This document shows positions 27,018 to 35,906 of a DNA stretch of 64,000 bases, piece after piece. Source of the stretch: Paramoeba atlantica (lineage: Eukaryota; Discosea); the NCBI GenBank assembly GCA_977017575.1, contig CDRNVI010000055.1, positions 62,001 to 126,000 of the forward strand, read 5' to 3'. The notes below the pieces were generated by a model, which was given only the letters and a program-made list of their open reading frames with translations, did no database searches and was not told the DNA's origin. Each line of letters begins with the position of its first letter. Positions within the stretch are counted from its first letter, which is position 1. The translations under genes and the position numbers were made by a program.

Positions 27018-28100
27018 CCCACAAAGAAATATCAATCTCAAAAAGATACCGAGCTCAAAAAGATATCAGAAGTCCTGTACTCAGATCGCGGTTGGGGCCT
27101 AACAGCACTCTCTAAGCTTTGGTTCGAATGCACTGCCACCGCGATGACTCAAATGAATAAATCCAGAGACATCAATGTCCAAGCAGCGCTACGTTCCCGC
27201 ATTGAAGAGGAGCAAAACAGGCGAGCTAGAGGGCAACTACGACCAGCATGCGAAATCCTCCAACATCTAAACGACGCAAAACGCGCCAAACAAATCATGC
27301 GGGAATATTACGAAGCGAAAATTGTACAAGACCTTCAGAAACGAGCACCGGTCGCAGCCCAATGGTGGACAACACCTTCCGAAACTGAACTTGCGAAGGA
27401 GTTTTCCGCCGTACTGAACAACCTGAACAGCACGAAGCTAACACGTTTTGCGACCTCGGTTCTACTTACCACTCCTTTACCCTCAAAGTCAAACCTTCGG
27501 ACATGGGGCCTTCACTTCTCAAATGCGACATGTGTGGTATGCGGAAAAGAAGCACAGACGGTACGACACGTTATTTCAGGTTGCAAAACATCTCTTGATC
27601 AGGGGCGTTATACCCTCAGACACGACACAGTGCTAGCTGAACTGGCCAAACGCATCCAAGAATCCCCGCATACAAAATACCAGCATTTTGACCTACTAGG
27701 TCACCGAAATCCACCACACTGGCTGCACAACAATACAAATCATCAACGCCCAGACGGATTCGTTGCACTGACTGACGGTACAGAATTCATCGTTGAGCTC
27801 ACTGTCCCCTGGGAAGAAAACTGTATGCAGGCAAATGAATATAAACGCCTCAAGTACAACGCCCTATTACACGAACGACGAACAGTGCACCCGAACACGT
27901 ACCTCCTCGTATTCGAAATTGGAGCACGAGGTGGTCTGGTAGCCTCCTCAGCGGATATTAATCGGTTGTTTGGAGGGGACGAAGATTTGGGGGCTAAATG
28001 TCGGGCGTCACTCTCCCGAGCTGCTATCCGTTCCAGCTTCTTATTATGGCATAAGCGTGATTCCCCGCAATGGAGCGATGCAGAGACACTGTCCGCATAA
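27018..28100 (+). mobile_element. 5'-truncated LINE, C-terminal zinc-finger and restriction-like endonuclease part
   Basis: A frame open from 27018 (first ATG 27144) to a stop at 28100. It lacks the reverse transcriptase, so the copy is 5'-truncated. Seen: a CCHC-like motif C-V-V-C-G-K ... H-V-I-S-G-C (about 131-146 from the ATG), then GRYTLRHDTVL, a signature after the RT in R2/CRE/NeSL-type LINEs. An endonuclease core follows: RPDGFVALTDGTEFIVELTVPWEENC with R-P-D and E-L-T-V-P, then KYNALL. This PD-(D/E)xK-like domain cuts the target site in these elements. No poly(A) tail is seen at the 3' end. Confidence 0.75.
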
Positions 28101-28118
28101 GGGATGCACCTAACAGCG

Positions 28119-28440
28119 TCATATGCGCAAGTTAGTTACATCCTCAAAATACTCTATCTTAAAAGATATGATATCATCATCAAAAATTCCTAATGAGATT
28201 CCTAATGAGAAGAAGAGAGGTCCGAGGGGGTCACCTTGTCGGACTCCGAGTGTGCTGCGAATCATGTCTTCGTCTTGCAAGCGTAGGATTCCTGGTGCAG
28301 TATAGCAAAAGTGGAAGTACCCTATCAGTGCTCGGAACTTCGACTCGGCTTTTATCGCTTTCCCTATGCAATTGCGATCGATGCAGTTCAAGGGATTTGC
28401 CACGTCCACGGTTATTAGGAGTCCACGGCTATTAGTATAC
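28119..28440 (-). mobile_element. LINE reverse-transcriptase fragment
   Basis: The minus strand encodes VDVANPLNCIDRNCIGKAI ... RSTLGVRQGDPLGPLFFSLGI, matching two RT blocks (the D-x-x-N-A-F-N-S motif and G-x-R-Q-G-D-P-L-G-P-L-L-F). The YxDD box is not reached, so this is a short internal piece. It lies just downstream of the LINE C-terminal piece but in the opposite orientation. The two are probably parts of related copies. Confidence 0.7.
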
Positions 28441-28840
28441 GTTTAGGGCCCGCAAGTGCGACCCCCCGTCTGGGGGCTCGCTCGGGGGCGTCTACGTGAG
28501 GGTTTGGTGGGGGGTTCCCGTGGGGAAGTGTTTGCGGGTCCATTCGAGGGGGTGGGGGTGGGTCTACATCGATGTTCCTGCTTTCAGTGGTCCCGTATAT
28601 GCCGCCTCCACATAGGGCTATGCTTTGGAATTCGTCGAGCCATGCATTGTGCATCGCTAAGGAAGATGTCCACTGGAGACCCGAGATTTTCGATGTTCCG
28701 CGACGGTACTCTTTGAGAAGGTGAAAGGCGGTCACGCGAACTGCTCGTGAACGGATTTGTGTTCAGATAGCTTACACGTACGTTAGTCAAGGTACACTCT
28801 CCCACAAATACATGACTTATGAAAACGGGGGCCCGGGATA
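28441..28840. other. spacer of uncertain origin
   Basis: About 400 bp with G+C-rich stretches and overlapping short ORFs on both strands that match no family. Nothing supported. Confidence 0.3.
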
Positions 28841-29130
28841 ACATACCTGTAACACGATAACATACCGGGGGGGTATCTTAACGTGAACAGGGGTGGATAA
28901 CATACCCCCCCTCTGGATTTTGGAGTTTAGGGGTCAATTTTTATAAATTGAGATTTTTTACATGTGCAGTACTGATCATTTTTTCTATTTTTTTGTCAAC
29001 ATGAGCACTCAAGAACTGAGTGGCAAAAAAGTTAACAGCTTAACATGTAACAACACTGTAACAGCTTAACATACCTGTAACATGTACCTGTAACAAGATA
29101 ACATACCGGGGGGTATGTTATCCTGTAACA
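28835..29130. repeat. cluster of GTAACA / GATAACATACC palindromic repeats
   Basis: At least six copies of TAACATACC or CTGTAACA-type words, in both orientations. One perfect inverted repeat is GATAACATACC-GGGG-GGTATGTTATC (29097-29122); an imperfect one lies near 28852-28882. A TG microsatellite follows at 29131-29184. No TSD was identified. Confidence 0.75.
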
Positions 29131-29428
29131 CCGTTTATGTGTGTGACTTATGTGTGTGTGTGTGTGTGTGACTTATGTGTGTGTGCTCTGTCCTCGACGA
29201 GTTTTCGCTCTGTACTCCTGCCGGGAGTCGTGGCAGAGTAGGGTTAGTCGCTCGGAGATGTCATCTCGCACCCTCATAAAGTCGGCCTCGAGGTCCCTGG
29301 CTGCGTTCGCCAGCCTGTACGCTTCTACCTCCTGCGTAAGGCACACCGTCCTTGCGTCACCGATTGAAGAGGGCGCCAACAATCTCTGCGTTCTTCCTGG
29401 CAATGATTGCTAGCTATGACAAAGATAC

Positions 29429-29700
29429 AGTTTCTGTACCTTGTTGTTTCCTATCTCATCTTTTCTCTCCCGGAAACGGGCATACTTTTACTGTTTTAAT
29501 GCCCGTTTCCGGATGGCGCTAGGAGAGGAACTGTCCCTCTTGTCGTAAAGTAGGGGTGCGCCTCCCTTTCTTCATTTCCGACCGCCCCGCTCGGAACACG
29601 GTTCCGAGTCCCCATGCGCTGCAGGACCCTTCTACGGGGCCACGCGGCGTTCCTTCCCCATCTGGGGAATCTGGTTGTCGAGATTTGAGACAAGCAGGGC
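29429..29700. repeat. hairpin-rich repeat, copy A
   Basis: Similar in order to 51677-51950: TTTCTGTACCTTGTTGT, then a perfect 14-bp stem (29470-29483 with 29499-29512), a GAACTGTCCCTCT block, a second stem CTCGGAAC-AC-GGTTCCGAG near 29592-29610, and a third (TTCCCC-ATCT-GGGGAA) near 29653-29670. The first stem differs from the other copy by a compensated base pair. Confidence 0.7.
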
Positions 29701-29739
29701 ACCCACATAGTGGCAGTTAATAATTGAGGGGGTGCGGGT

Positions 29740-31260
29740 GGGGATTCGGTGCGGTCTTTGATGACATCAAAGTGTTTGTCTTCGGCACTTGTCTCAGGCT
29801 CAAGAGCAGTCAATCGCTCTTGCAATGCGTCATTGCTCTCAATAGACATATAATTTAGGAGAACATTTAACTGGAAAGGAAAAACGTACTGTTGTTAGTA
29901 AAAAGGATGAAAATGATCCAGAGAAAGAAACAAAGGAAAATACAGGGTTCGCAGAAACTTTAATAAGTAAAATAAAGTTTTCTTTTTGCGAATAAAGTTA
30001 CTATATAGTACTTTATTGACTTTATTTTACTATAAATTTTTCATTTTTCAATAAAAGCGACAGAATACGGCTGCCTAGTGGAACAGTGGACTTTACTGAC
30101 GGGTGGCGTGGCAAAAAATCTGGCGGGGCAACACTCTGGACTGTAGAAGGAGTCTACAAAACTCCATGGGGAGTTATGGTGTATCCGTAATGGCTCTACA
30201 GGAGACGCGTTTGTCGTTAAAAAGTGGGGATCCGATTCTTCATCGTCGGCTCTACCTTGCTGGAAAAATCTATCTATCTTTTTATCTAAAGGGGTCCGGG
30301 AGAACGCCCTCGTCAACCTTTTGTTATTCTGACATATTTCATGCCCCCTGGCGCGATCGCGCGGCTCGTCCCGTCGAAGAAGCTGGCCAGAAGAGTGGGG
30401 AAGTTCGGGGGAAGCCTCAATGAAGGACGCGAATGTGACAGACAGTCAAATGCGATGTATGGTTCAGCGTCTCGGGCAAGTTTCGCACTAGTGTTGAAGC
30501 ATCGGGAAATTTCATATTTGTGTCCTTTGATCGCCGAACTCCCTTTTCTGATCGGGTCTCAGAAGTGTAAATTCTCAGCGCATCGATGCTTGATTTCCGA
30601 CGAGAGAGAGACCGCAGCGCTTGAGCTATTAAACTCTTTTTCTGCTCGTGCTGCGTGCTTCGTTTTCGTCAGAAATGCGGAGATATGTCGCGGGTCATCC
30701 CCGAAATGCGTGCTAGGCCGTAAAAATACACTCATCCAGGAAGCATTGAAAATTGCTCTTATGAATCTAATTCGAATAAACCTTTTTGGGGATCTCTTCG
30801 CAATGAAAATATAAGGGACATGTTTATTAACAACATTGCGAGCTCAATGCAAGGGAGCAGCAAAAGACCGAGAGATGTAATGGTTCATGTAATGTGGGAT
30901 AGGCTCTCGAGTGCGATAAAAAGAGCGTCAGAACAGCTACCCTTAATTAACCCGTACCGTAATAAAGCCCCGCACTGTACATTGGATGCTCAAAAAGTAA
31001 ATGTGCTAAAGAGCCGTCAGCCTCCTTAAAAAATGAAAGGGAAAAATAAAGTAAAATAAAGCTTTTTTTTCTTAAAAAAAATAAAGTTACTATAAAGTAC
31101 TTTATTTAAAGTTTTAAAGTTTCCGCGAACCCTGGGAAAATATAGCTAGAAGAGTACATCGAATCGGAAATTCCACATAAAAATAACACATAAATTTATA
31201 ATATACAAATGTAGACTGGTTTTTCTATCTCTCCCCACCGAAAATACGAACCGTAGCCGA
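29740..31260. mobile_element. fragment of a Harbinger-family copy, split by a hAT-like insertion
   Basis: 29755-29942 and 31135 to about 31255 together match the continuous stretch 59036-59320 at roughly 90% by eye. On the minus strand it begins a protein MSIESNDALQERLTALEPE..., related to the second ORF of the Harbinger element at 34591-35256. A hAT-like element (29943-31134) separates the halves. The right half ends at about 31253, where a Tc1-like fragment begins. Confidence 0.7.
29943..31134. mobile_element. hAT-like non-autonomous DNA transposon with 8-bp TSD
   Basis: Terminal inverted repeats CAGGGTTCGCAGAAACTTTA (left) and CAGGGTTCGCGGAAACTTTA (right, reverse complement). The insertion is flanked on both sides by GGAAAATA (29935-29942 and 31135-31142), an 8-bp duplication as made by hAT transposases. 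Near both ends are A+T-rich palindromic words of the type ATAAAGTTACTATATAGTAC. The 1192-bp interior has only short frames without a recognisable transposase, so it is probably non-autonomous or decayed. The uninterrupted target sequence exists at about 59220. Confidence 0.88.
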
Positions 31261-31772
31261 GGGTAAGTATATCTCTATTAATAGTTTTAGAAGACACGTG
31301 TATACCCTTTCTTTACATTTTTCCGCGAATCTTGCGAGTAGATCCATTTATAGGAACCCCTGCTAGGTCTAAAGGCTCAATAAAGCTTGTAACGAGATTT
31401 TTCCGGTTTTTGATTCGTTTTTTTGCTTCAAGGCTTAGAGTATAGTTTCTTTTATCAGGCGAATTATTTTTCAAATATTTTCTAATATATTTAACATTAA
31501 CATTAAACTCGCGAACTAGTTGCTTCTTCGCGACCCCCTGACCATACCTCATGCGCAATAACACCTTTCCGCTTTCTGTAAGACTACCCCTCTGGAGTCG
31601 ATACGTACAAAAACAAAAAAGGGGATATTTTCATTTTTTGACCTTCCAAACGGGCTAAAAACAGCGGGAACATGTATAGCTCAAAAATTTACACGATAAA
31701 GTGGTGTCATGACCTATACACGTCGCGTTGTGCACAAAATAAGAGGGGGTGCCTTTTTCATGTCTAGGAGTT
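31253..31772 (-). mobile_element. Tc1-like transposon fragment, 5' end and transposase N-terminus
   Basis: The 5' terminal repeat (reverse complement begins AACTCCTAGACATGAAAAAG) ends at 31772, next to TA at 31773-31774. The minus strand encodes the start of the transposase (31313-31564: MRYGQGVAKKQLVREFNVN...YTLSLEAKKRI...LDLAGVP), parallel to MRQGEGVPIKQLSRDFNVS in the copy at 53.8 kb. The reading frame breaks at a stop near 31313, and homology continues in another frame to about 31253. The 3' half is absent. Confidence 0.75.
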
Positions 31773-31789
31773 TATAAGGTTAGTGACCA

Positions 31790-31901
31790 AGTGTCGGAGG
31801 AAATAAATCCCAAACTGAGATCTGCAAAATGCCACTGAAATTAGCTCAAACAAGCAAAGCGTCGAAATTTTACAGGGGGTGCCTTATTTTCGCCAGGGGT
31901 T
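31790..31901 (+). mobile_element. Tc1-like transposon 3'-end fragment
   Basis: Contains GAGATCTGCAAAATGCCACT, shared with the 3' ends of the other Tc1-like copies, and ends in a terminal repeat GGTGCCTTATTTTCGCCAGG GGTT followed by TA (31902-31903). The Harbinger element begins directly after this end. Confidence 0.7.
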
Positions 31902-31984
31902 TATAAGTACTGTACACCCCCTAGTTATCTGTCGCTACTTTTCTAGAAAAGGTGACAGAAATAAATATATGAGGGGCTGCGGGT

Positions 31985-32046
31985 CGCAGGTTCGGTGCGG
32001 GTTCGGCGCGGGTTCGGCGCGGGTTCGGCGCGGGTTCGGCGCGGGT
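31985..32046. repeat. GCGGGTTCGGC tandem repeat in the Harbinger left arm
   Basis: Five to six 11-bp units of the type GCGGGTTCGGC in tandem. Related units (GCGGGTTCGGT) occur in the right arm at about 35479-35501 in the orientation expected for an inverted repeat. Confidence 0.85.
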
Positions 32047-32254
32047 TGAAAAAAAATCCTCTGAAAGCATGCGAAATTAGCCGGAGCTGCAGACATTGAA
32101 GGAGAAAAATAGTTAGATCGAAGGAGAAATCATAATGTGCGACATACATAGTGTGCATAATATACGATAATAACAAAAATTTATAAGCCATGTATACGAT
32201 ATGACTACGTAGTTTACATTTCGCAATTCATGGAAAACGACTAGATACTTAATT

Positions 32255-33478
32255 TTATTTAGTTTTTGATCCATGCTGTGGTTTCTTGGGAACATATCCC
32301 ACATCGTATATGTGTTCTTTGAGCCAATCCCTCCGTTCATCAATCGGTTTGACTAAACCACACCCTTTGCTACACCAACAAAAAGATGAGTCATCGATAT
32401 TTTGTAAGTGTACATTTATTTCACTATCAAAGTCGTATTGGGGTTCTGATGCAAGCAAACCATACACTGCAACAGATACAATCTGAACGGCATCCTTTAC
32501 CCACGTAATATCGTGGTCCGTTCCATGAAAAAAACGAAATTTATCGAAATGAGCGAAACAACGCTCGATTCTTGAACGAATCCAAGAATGCATGCGGTTG
32601 AACCGATCCTGGTGTTCATCAAGGCAACCTTTGCGTGGTGCTTTGAATTGAACAAATCAGTGGTTGCAACCCACGTATCTTAGATCCGCCAAAAACATTT
32701 CATCTTCATGATGGTCAAAAAGAAATGTTCCGTGCGTGGTTCTTTCTTTATAAATTTTCGCATCATGTACACTGTCCGGAACGGGTCCGCGAAAAAAAAT
32801 AGGGACTCCGGCAAGCGTAAGCCAGAACACCACTTTAAAACAGTGTTCCCTGTGCTTACCGGAGTAGGTCGCATCTTTTTTTCTCATTTCTTGAGAGGCT
32901 TCGTCCCATACGTCCCGCGGTTTCCTTGCACGACATGGGATTGTCGTGACGTCCATCATACATGTCACGTCAGATATCCAAGATACCCCATGTTTGAAAC
33001 GAAGTTTCGGATTCATTAAAGCAGGAGAGCGGCAAAGATCAGCGATGCGGCTAAAGTCATCGCGGAGAGTCCTGATGGATAGACATGGGATTGTCGTGAC
33101 GTCCATCATACATGTCACGTCAGATATCCAAGATACCCCATGCTTGAAACGAAGTTTCGGATTCATTAAAGCAGGAGAGCGGCAAAGATCAGCGATGCGG
33201 CTAAAGTCATCGCGGAGAGTCCTGATGGATAGAGGAGGAGTTTCGGGAGCAATCCACATGGGCTGTAAATCATACAGTTGCTCCCATGTGCAGTTCAAAG
33301 CGCACATAGCTAAGGAAGAGCTAAGGCGTCTGAGATCAGTGTCCGTGGCGACAAGAGGACTTGCTCTCTGCAGCTCAAGAAAAAAATCTGTGAGTTGCTC
33401 TCTGGTAATGCCGTACATGATAGAATTGCAGGATAAAATATCGCCTAGAGAGAAAACAAAAAGTAAGATGACATTCAT
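32255..33478 (-). pseudogene. Harbinger/IS5-like DDE_4 transposase gene, interrupted by one stop
   Basis: Two minus-strand frames, 32657-33478 (273 aa) and 32255-32593 (112 aa), are in the same frame and separated by an in-frame TGA (CNH-stop-FVQF). The first Asp is in MMDVTTIP. YSGKHREHCFKVVFWLTLAGVPIFF and GPVPDSVHDAKIY are classic DDE_Tnp_4 blocks. The second Asp is in ADLRYVG, and Glu is in RSRIERCFAHF. The triad is therefore present but the product is cut by the stop. A 150-bp in-frame tandem duplication repeats about 50 residues, including the first Asp motif. Confidence 0.82.
32932..33231. repeat. 150-bp tandem duplication inside the Harbinger transposase
   Basis: Units 32932-33081 and 33082-33231 are nearly identical; I see one clear difference (T at about 32992, C at about 33142). 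The length is a multiple of three, so the frame is kept and 50 residues are repeated. Confidence 0.92.
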
Positions 33479-33538
33479 GGGTAAGATACCTAACTTATTC
33501 GTGATACAAGATGCATGATATCTAAAAAAAGAATGATA

Positions 33539-34471
33539 AACCCCTCCGCATCAAAAAGGCACCCACCCTTATTTTTCGCACGAGGGGGGCTAGGGGGGTT
33601 ATCGCACCACTTTATCGTGCAAAATTTTGAGATCTGTACGTTCCCGTTGTCTTTAGGTCATTTCGAAAAATATAAAAAAGTTGAATGTATTTTTTTTAAA
33701 AAATCACTTTTCATGCCAAAAAATACGTATTGACTCCCCAGGGGTGGTCTTACAGAAAGTGGAAAAGTGTTATGGCGCATGAGGCTTGGTCACGGGGTTG
33801 CGATAAGGTAACTAACCCGCGGGTTTAATGTCAATGTGAAACATATTGGAAAATATTTGAAAAACAATTCGCCTGAAATTCTTTACACTCTGAGCCCTGA
33901 AGTAAAAAAAGAATCCAAAGACACTTTGTTATTCTTCCATCCAACTGAATTACATGTGTTTCGTATATTAAAACATTAAAAAAAGTATCATTCACCCCAA
34001 ACTGTATTTTTCAGCAAGATGGGGCAACACCTCACACTGCGAAGGAAACAAAAGCGTACCTTGATGACAACAAAATGAAATTTTTGAAAAATTGGCCGCC
34101 CAACTCCCCCGATCTCTCACCAATAGAAAACGTGTGGAGCATGGTACAAAGTCTTGTAGATGAATACAATCCGGCAAATAAAGAAGATCTCATAAAAAGC
34201 GTACGTAAAGCTTGGCGTAAATTGTCTCAAGATTATATTTATGATTGGGTTTTGAGCTTAGATGCTCGCCTCAAAGCTTGTGTGGCGAGTAACGGAGAAA
34301 AGGTGACAAAATGGTAATCTTTCTCTAAAATATACGTATTCGTTTCTTTTTGTTTCATTTCTTCACGCGCAAAGTCTTTATGTTGAGATCTGCAAAATGC
34401 AACAAAAATCAGCCCAAACGGAGATTTGGCTGAAAAGTTAAGGGTGGGTGCCTTATTGGTACGGAGGGGTT
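33539..34471 (+). mobile_element. Tc1-like transposon, internally deleted, inserted in the Harbinger element
   Basis: Terminal repeats AACCCCTCCGCATCAAAAAG (left) and AACCCCTCCGTACCAATAAG (right, reverse complement), flanked by TA (33537-33538 and 34472-34473). The plus strand keeps the transposase C-terminal part: QQDGATPHTA, then NWPPNSPDLSPIENVWSMVQ, and the end GEKVTKW stop at 34315-34317. The N-terminal and first-Asp region is reduced to scattered matches, so the 933-bp copy cannot encode a transposase. It supplies the uninterrupted model for the C-terminus of the 53.7-kb copy. Confidence 0.85.
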
Positions 34472-34590
34472 TATATTAAGGTTAGCACTTCAAACTTCAA
34501 AAAAAACGAGCTTATCACTTCTCTTGAATTACAACTCTTTTTCTCTTACGTACGCTTTGTGGGGGAAACGTTCGCTTCTGCGAGGGAAAA

Positions 34591-35256
34591 CTAAAGGGAA
34601 GGAAAGCGCATCACGCGAGAGGAACGTGGCTTCAAAGAGGCTTCCCCAAGCGAAGGTTGAGGGAGCGAGGAAGGTTGAGTGCGCAAGTTGGGTGAAGAGA
34701 TCACCGTACAAGAAAGGGATTCCTCTGCTACGTTTTCTTTACCCTGGCCACTCTTCTGTTTGCGCCACAGAGTGCATGATCTGGAACGCTTTCCTGAAAC
34801 AGAACGCCACACGTTCTCCACAAACTCCTCCACAGCTCCTCCATGAGGAGGGGCGTAGAGAGGGTTCTGTTCCAAGAAAGCTTCCAGATCACGCGTCGCC
34901 TCTGCAAGGAAGTAGACCCCTCGTGGCAGACAATCCAAGAGAAGGTGTCCTCGGCGCTCCACAAGGTGGAAGATGACACGCTGCAGCACTTGGGAGCTAA
35001 CCTCCACGCCAAACACAGAGCGTGTGGCATGTAAGTAGCTGTCCATCGTGCGCGATACGCGCCTCATGCATTCTTCCACCTTGGCTCCCAACTCCTCCTC
35101 AGTGATAACGAGCGCTGGGGGGGCGAAAGGAGTTTTGCGCTTCGTGAAGGTGCGCATAAGCGATGCGACAATGACGTCGTATACGTCATCATCCCTCGCA
35201 GATGTTACCTTCATACGTGAAGTGAAATCTTCGTTGCTCTCAACAGGGCTCATCAT
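34591..35256 (-). CDS. second ORF of the Harbinger element, unknown protein (221 aa)
   Basis: Intact frame of 221 residues beginning MMSPVESNEDFTSR. No known family is recognised. The middle is predicted helical with several Cys and His, and the C-terminus is Ser/Pro-rich and basic. Relatives of the N-terminus lie at about 29.85 kb (MSIESNDALQERLTALEPE) and 59.13 kb (MTIESNDALQ...DVIKASTIRVFTKR), sharing E-S-N, D-V-I and R-x-F-T-K-R. PIF/Harbinger elements typically carry a second, DNA-binding (Myb-like) protein that works with the transposase. This ORF sits in that position but does not show a clear Myb repeat. Confidence 0.55.
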   Translation of the reverse strand: MMSPVESNEDFTSRMKVTSARDDDVYDVIVASLMRTFTKRKTPFAPPALVITEEELGAKVEECMRRVSRTMDSYLHATRSVFGVEVSSQVLQRVIFHLVERRGHLLLDCLPRGVYFLAEATRDLEAFLEQNPLYAPPHGGAVEEFVENVWRSVSGKRSRSCTLWRKQKSGQGKENVAEESLSCTVISSPNLRTQPSSLPQPSLGEASLKPRSSRVMRFPSL

Positions 35257-35906
35257 ATAAAAAGGAGGATAATGTAAAAGAATTATGCATGTATTGTGGA
35301 GGGTATATTAATTGTACATTTGATTTGTGTAATGCATACACCGTTCGGATACAGCACCGTATACAGCGTACACCGTATTTTCACAGTAGGGCGGCTATGT
35401 ACGGTAACAAACTAAAAAAACTACACTTTAAGCTACTTTGTACGTGTACAATCCATTTTTTTTCGACCTCAAATGCAAAGCGCGGGTTCGGTGCGGGTTC
35501 GGTGATGCACACCCGCAGCCCCTCATATATATTATATGGAGGGGATAACGAGCTCCGACTCCTATTTTCCAATTTTGACCGTAGAACTCCACGCAAAACC
35601 ATTAGCCTAAAGGCAGAGCAGAAAAACAATTGAAGTTTCGCTCCTAATTTTATAAATTTTTCATTTTGTTTAGAAAAGCGACAGATAACTAGGGGGGGTG
35701 GTCGACGAAAAAAAATATTCGAAGGGCCGAAAAGCGACAGATAACTAGGGGGGGGGGGTGACAGATAACTAGGGGGGGTACAGTACTAAGTATTACTAGG
35801 ATATACATAAATAATTTATGGTAAATAACTTATGGTATACTGGGGTATAAATTCAAACTTTTTTATTAGCCAAACGGGATAAAGTAAATCCAACCAAAAA
35901 CATTTA

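Larger units (their letters stand above)
31907..35786. mobile_element. PIF/Harbinger-type DNA transposon with TAA target duplication
   Basis: The ends are inverted repeats GTACTGTACACCCCCTAGTT (left) and GTACTGTACCCCCCCTAGTT (right, reverse complement), flanked by TAA at 31904-31906 and 35787-35789. A 3-bp TAA/TTA duplication is diagnostic for PIF/Harbinger. The CTAGTTATCTGTC word recurs three times at the right end. Further in, both arms share ATGAGGGGCTGCGGG followed by GAACCCGC-type repeats (31969-32045 and 35478-35530). It encodes a DDE transposase (minus strand, 32255-33478) and a second ORF (34591-35256). A Tc1-like element (33539-34471) is inserted between them. Confidence 0.85.

Noticed and set aside
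28835-29130. CRISPR-like array
   Set aside because: The repeats are short, irregularly spaced, in both orientations and in a eukaryotic genome without cas genes.
30041-30814. hAT transposase inside the 29.9-31.1 kb element
   Set aside because: None of the short frames shows the BED finger or the C-terminal dimerisation motif of hAT proteins, so only the element itself is called.
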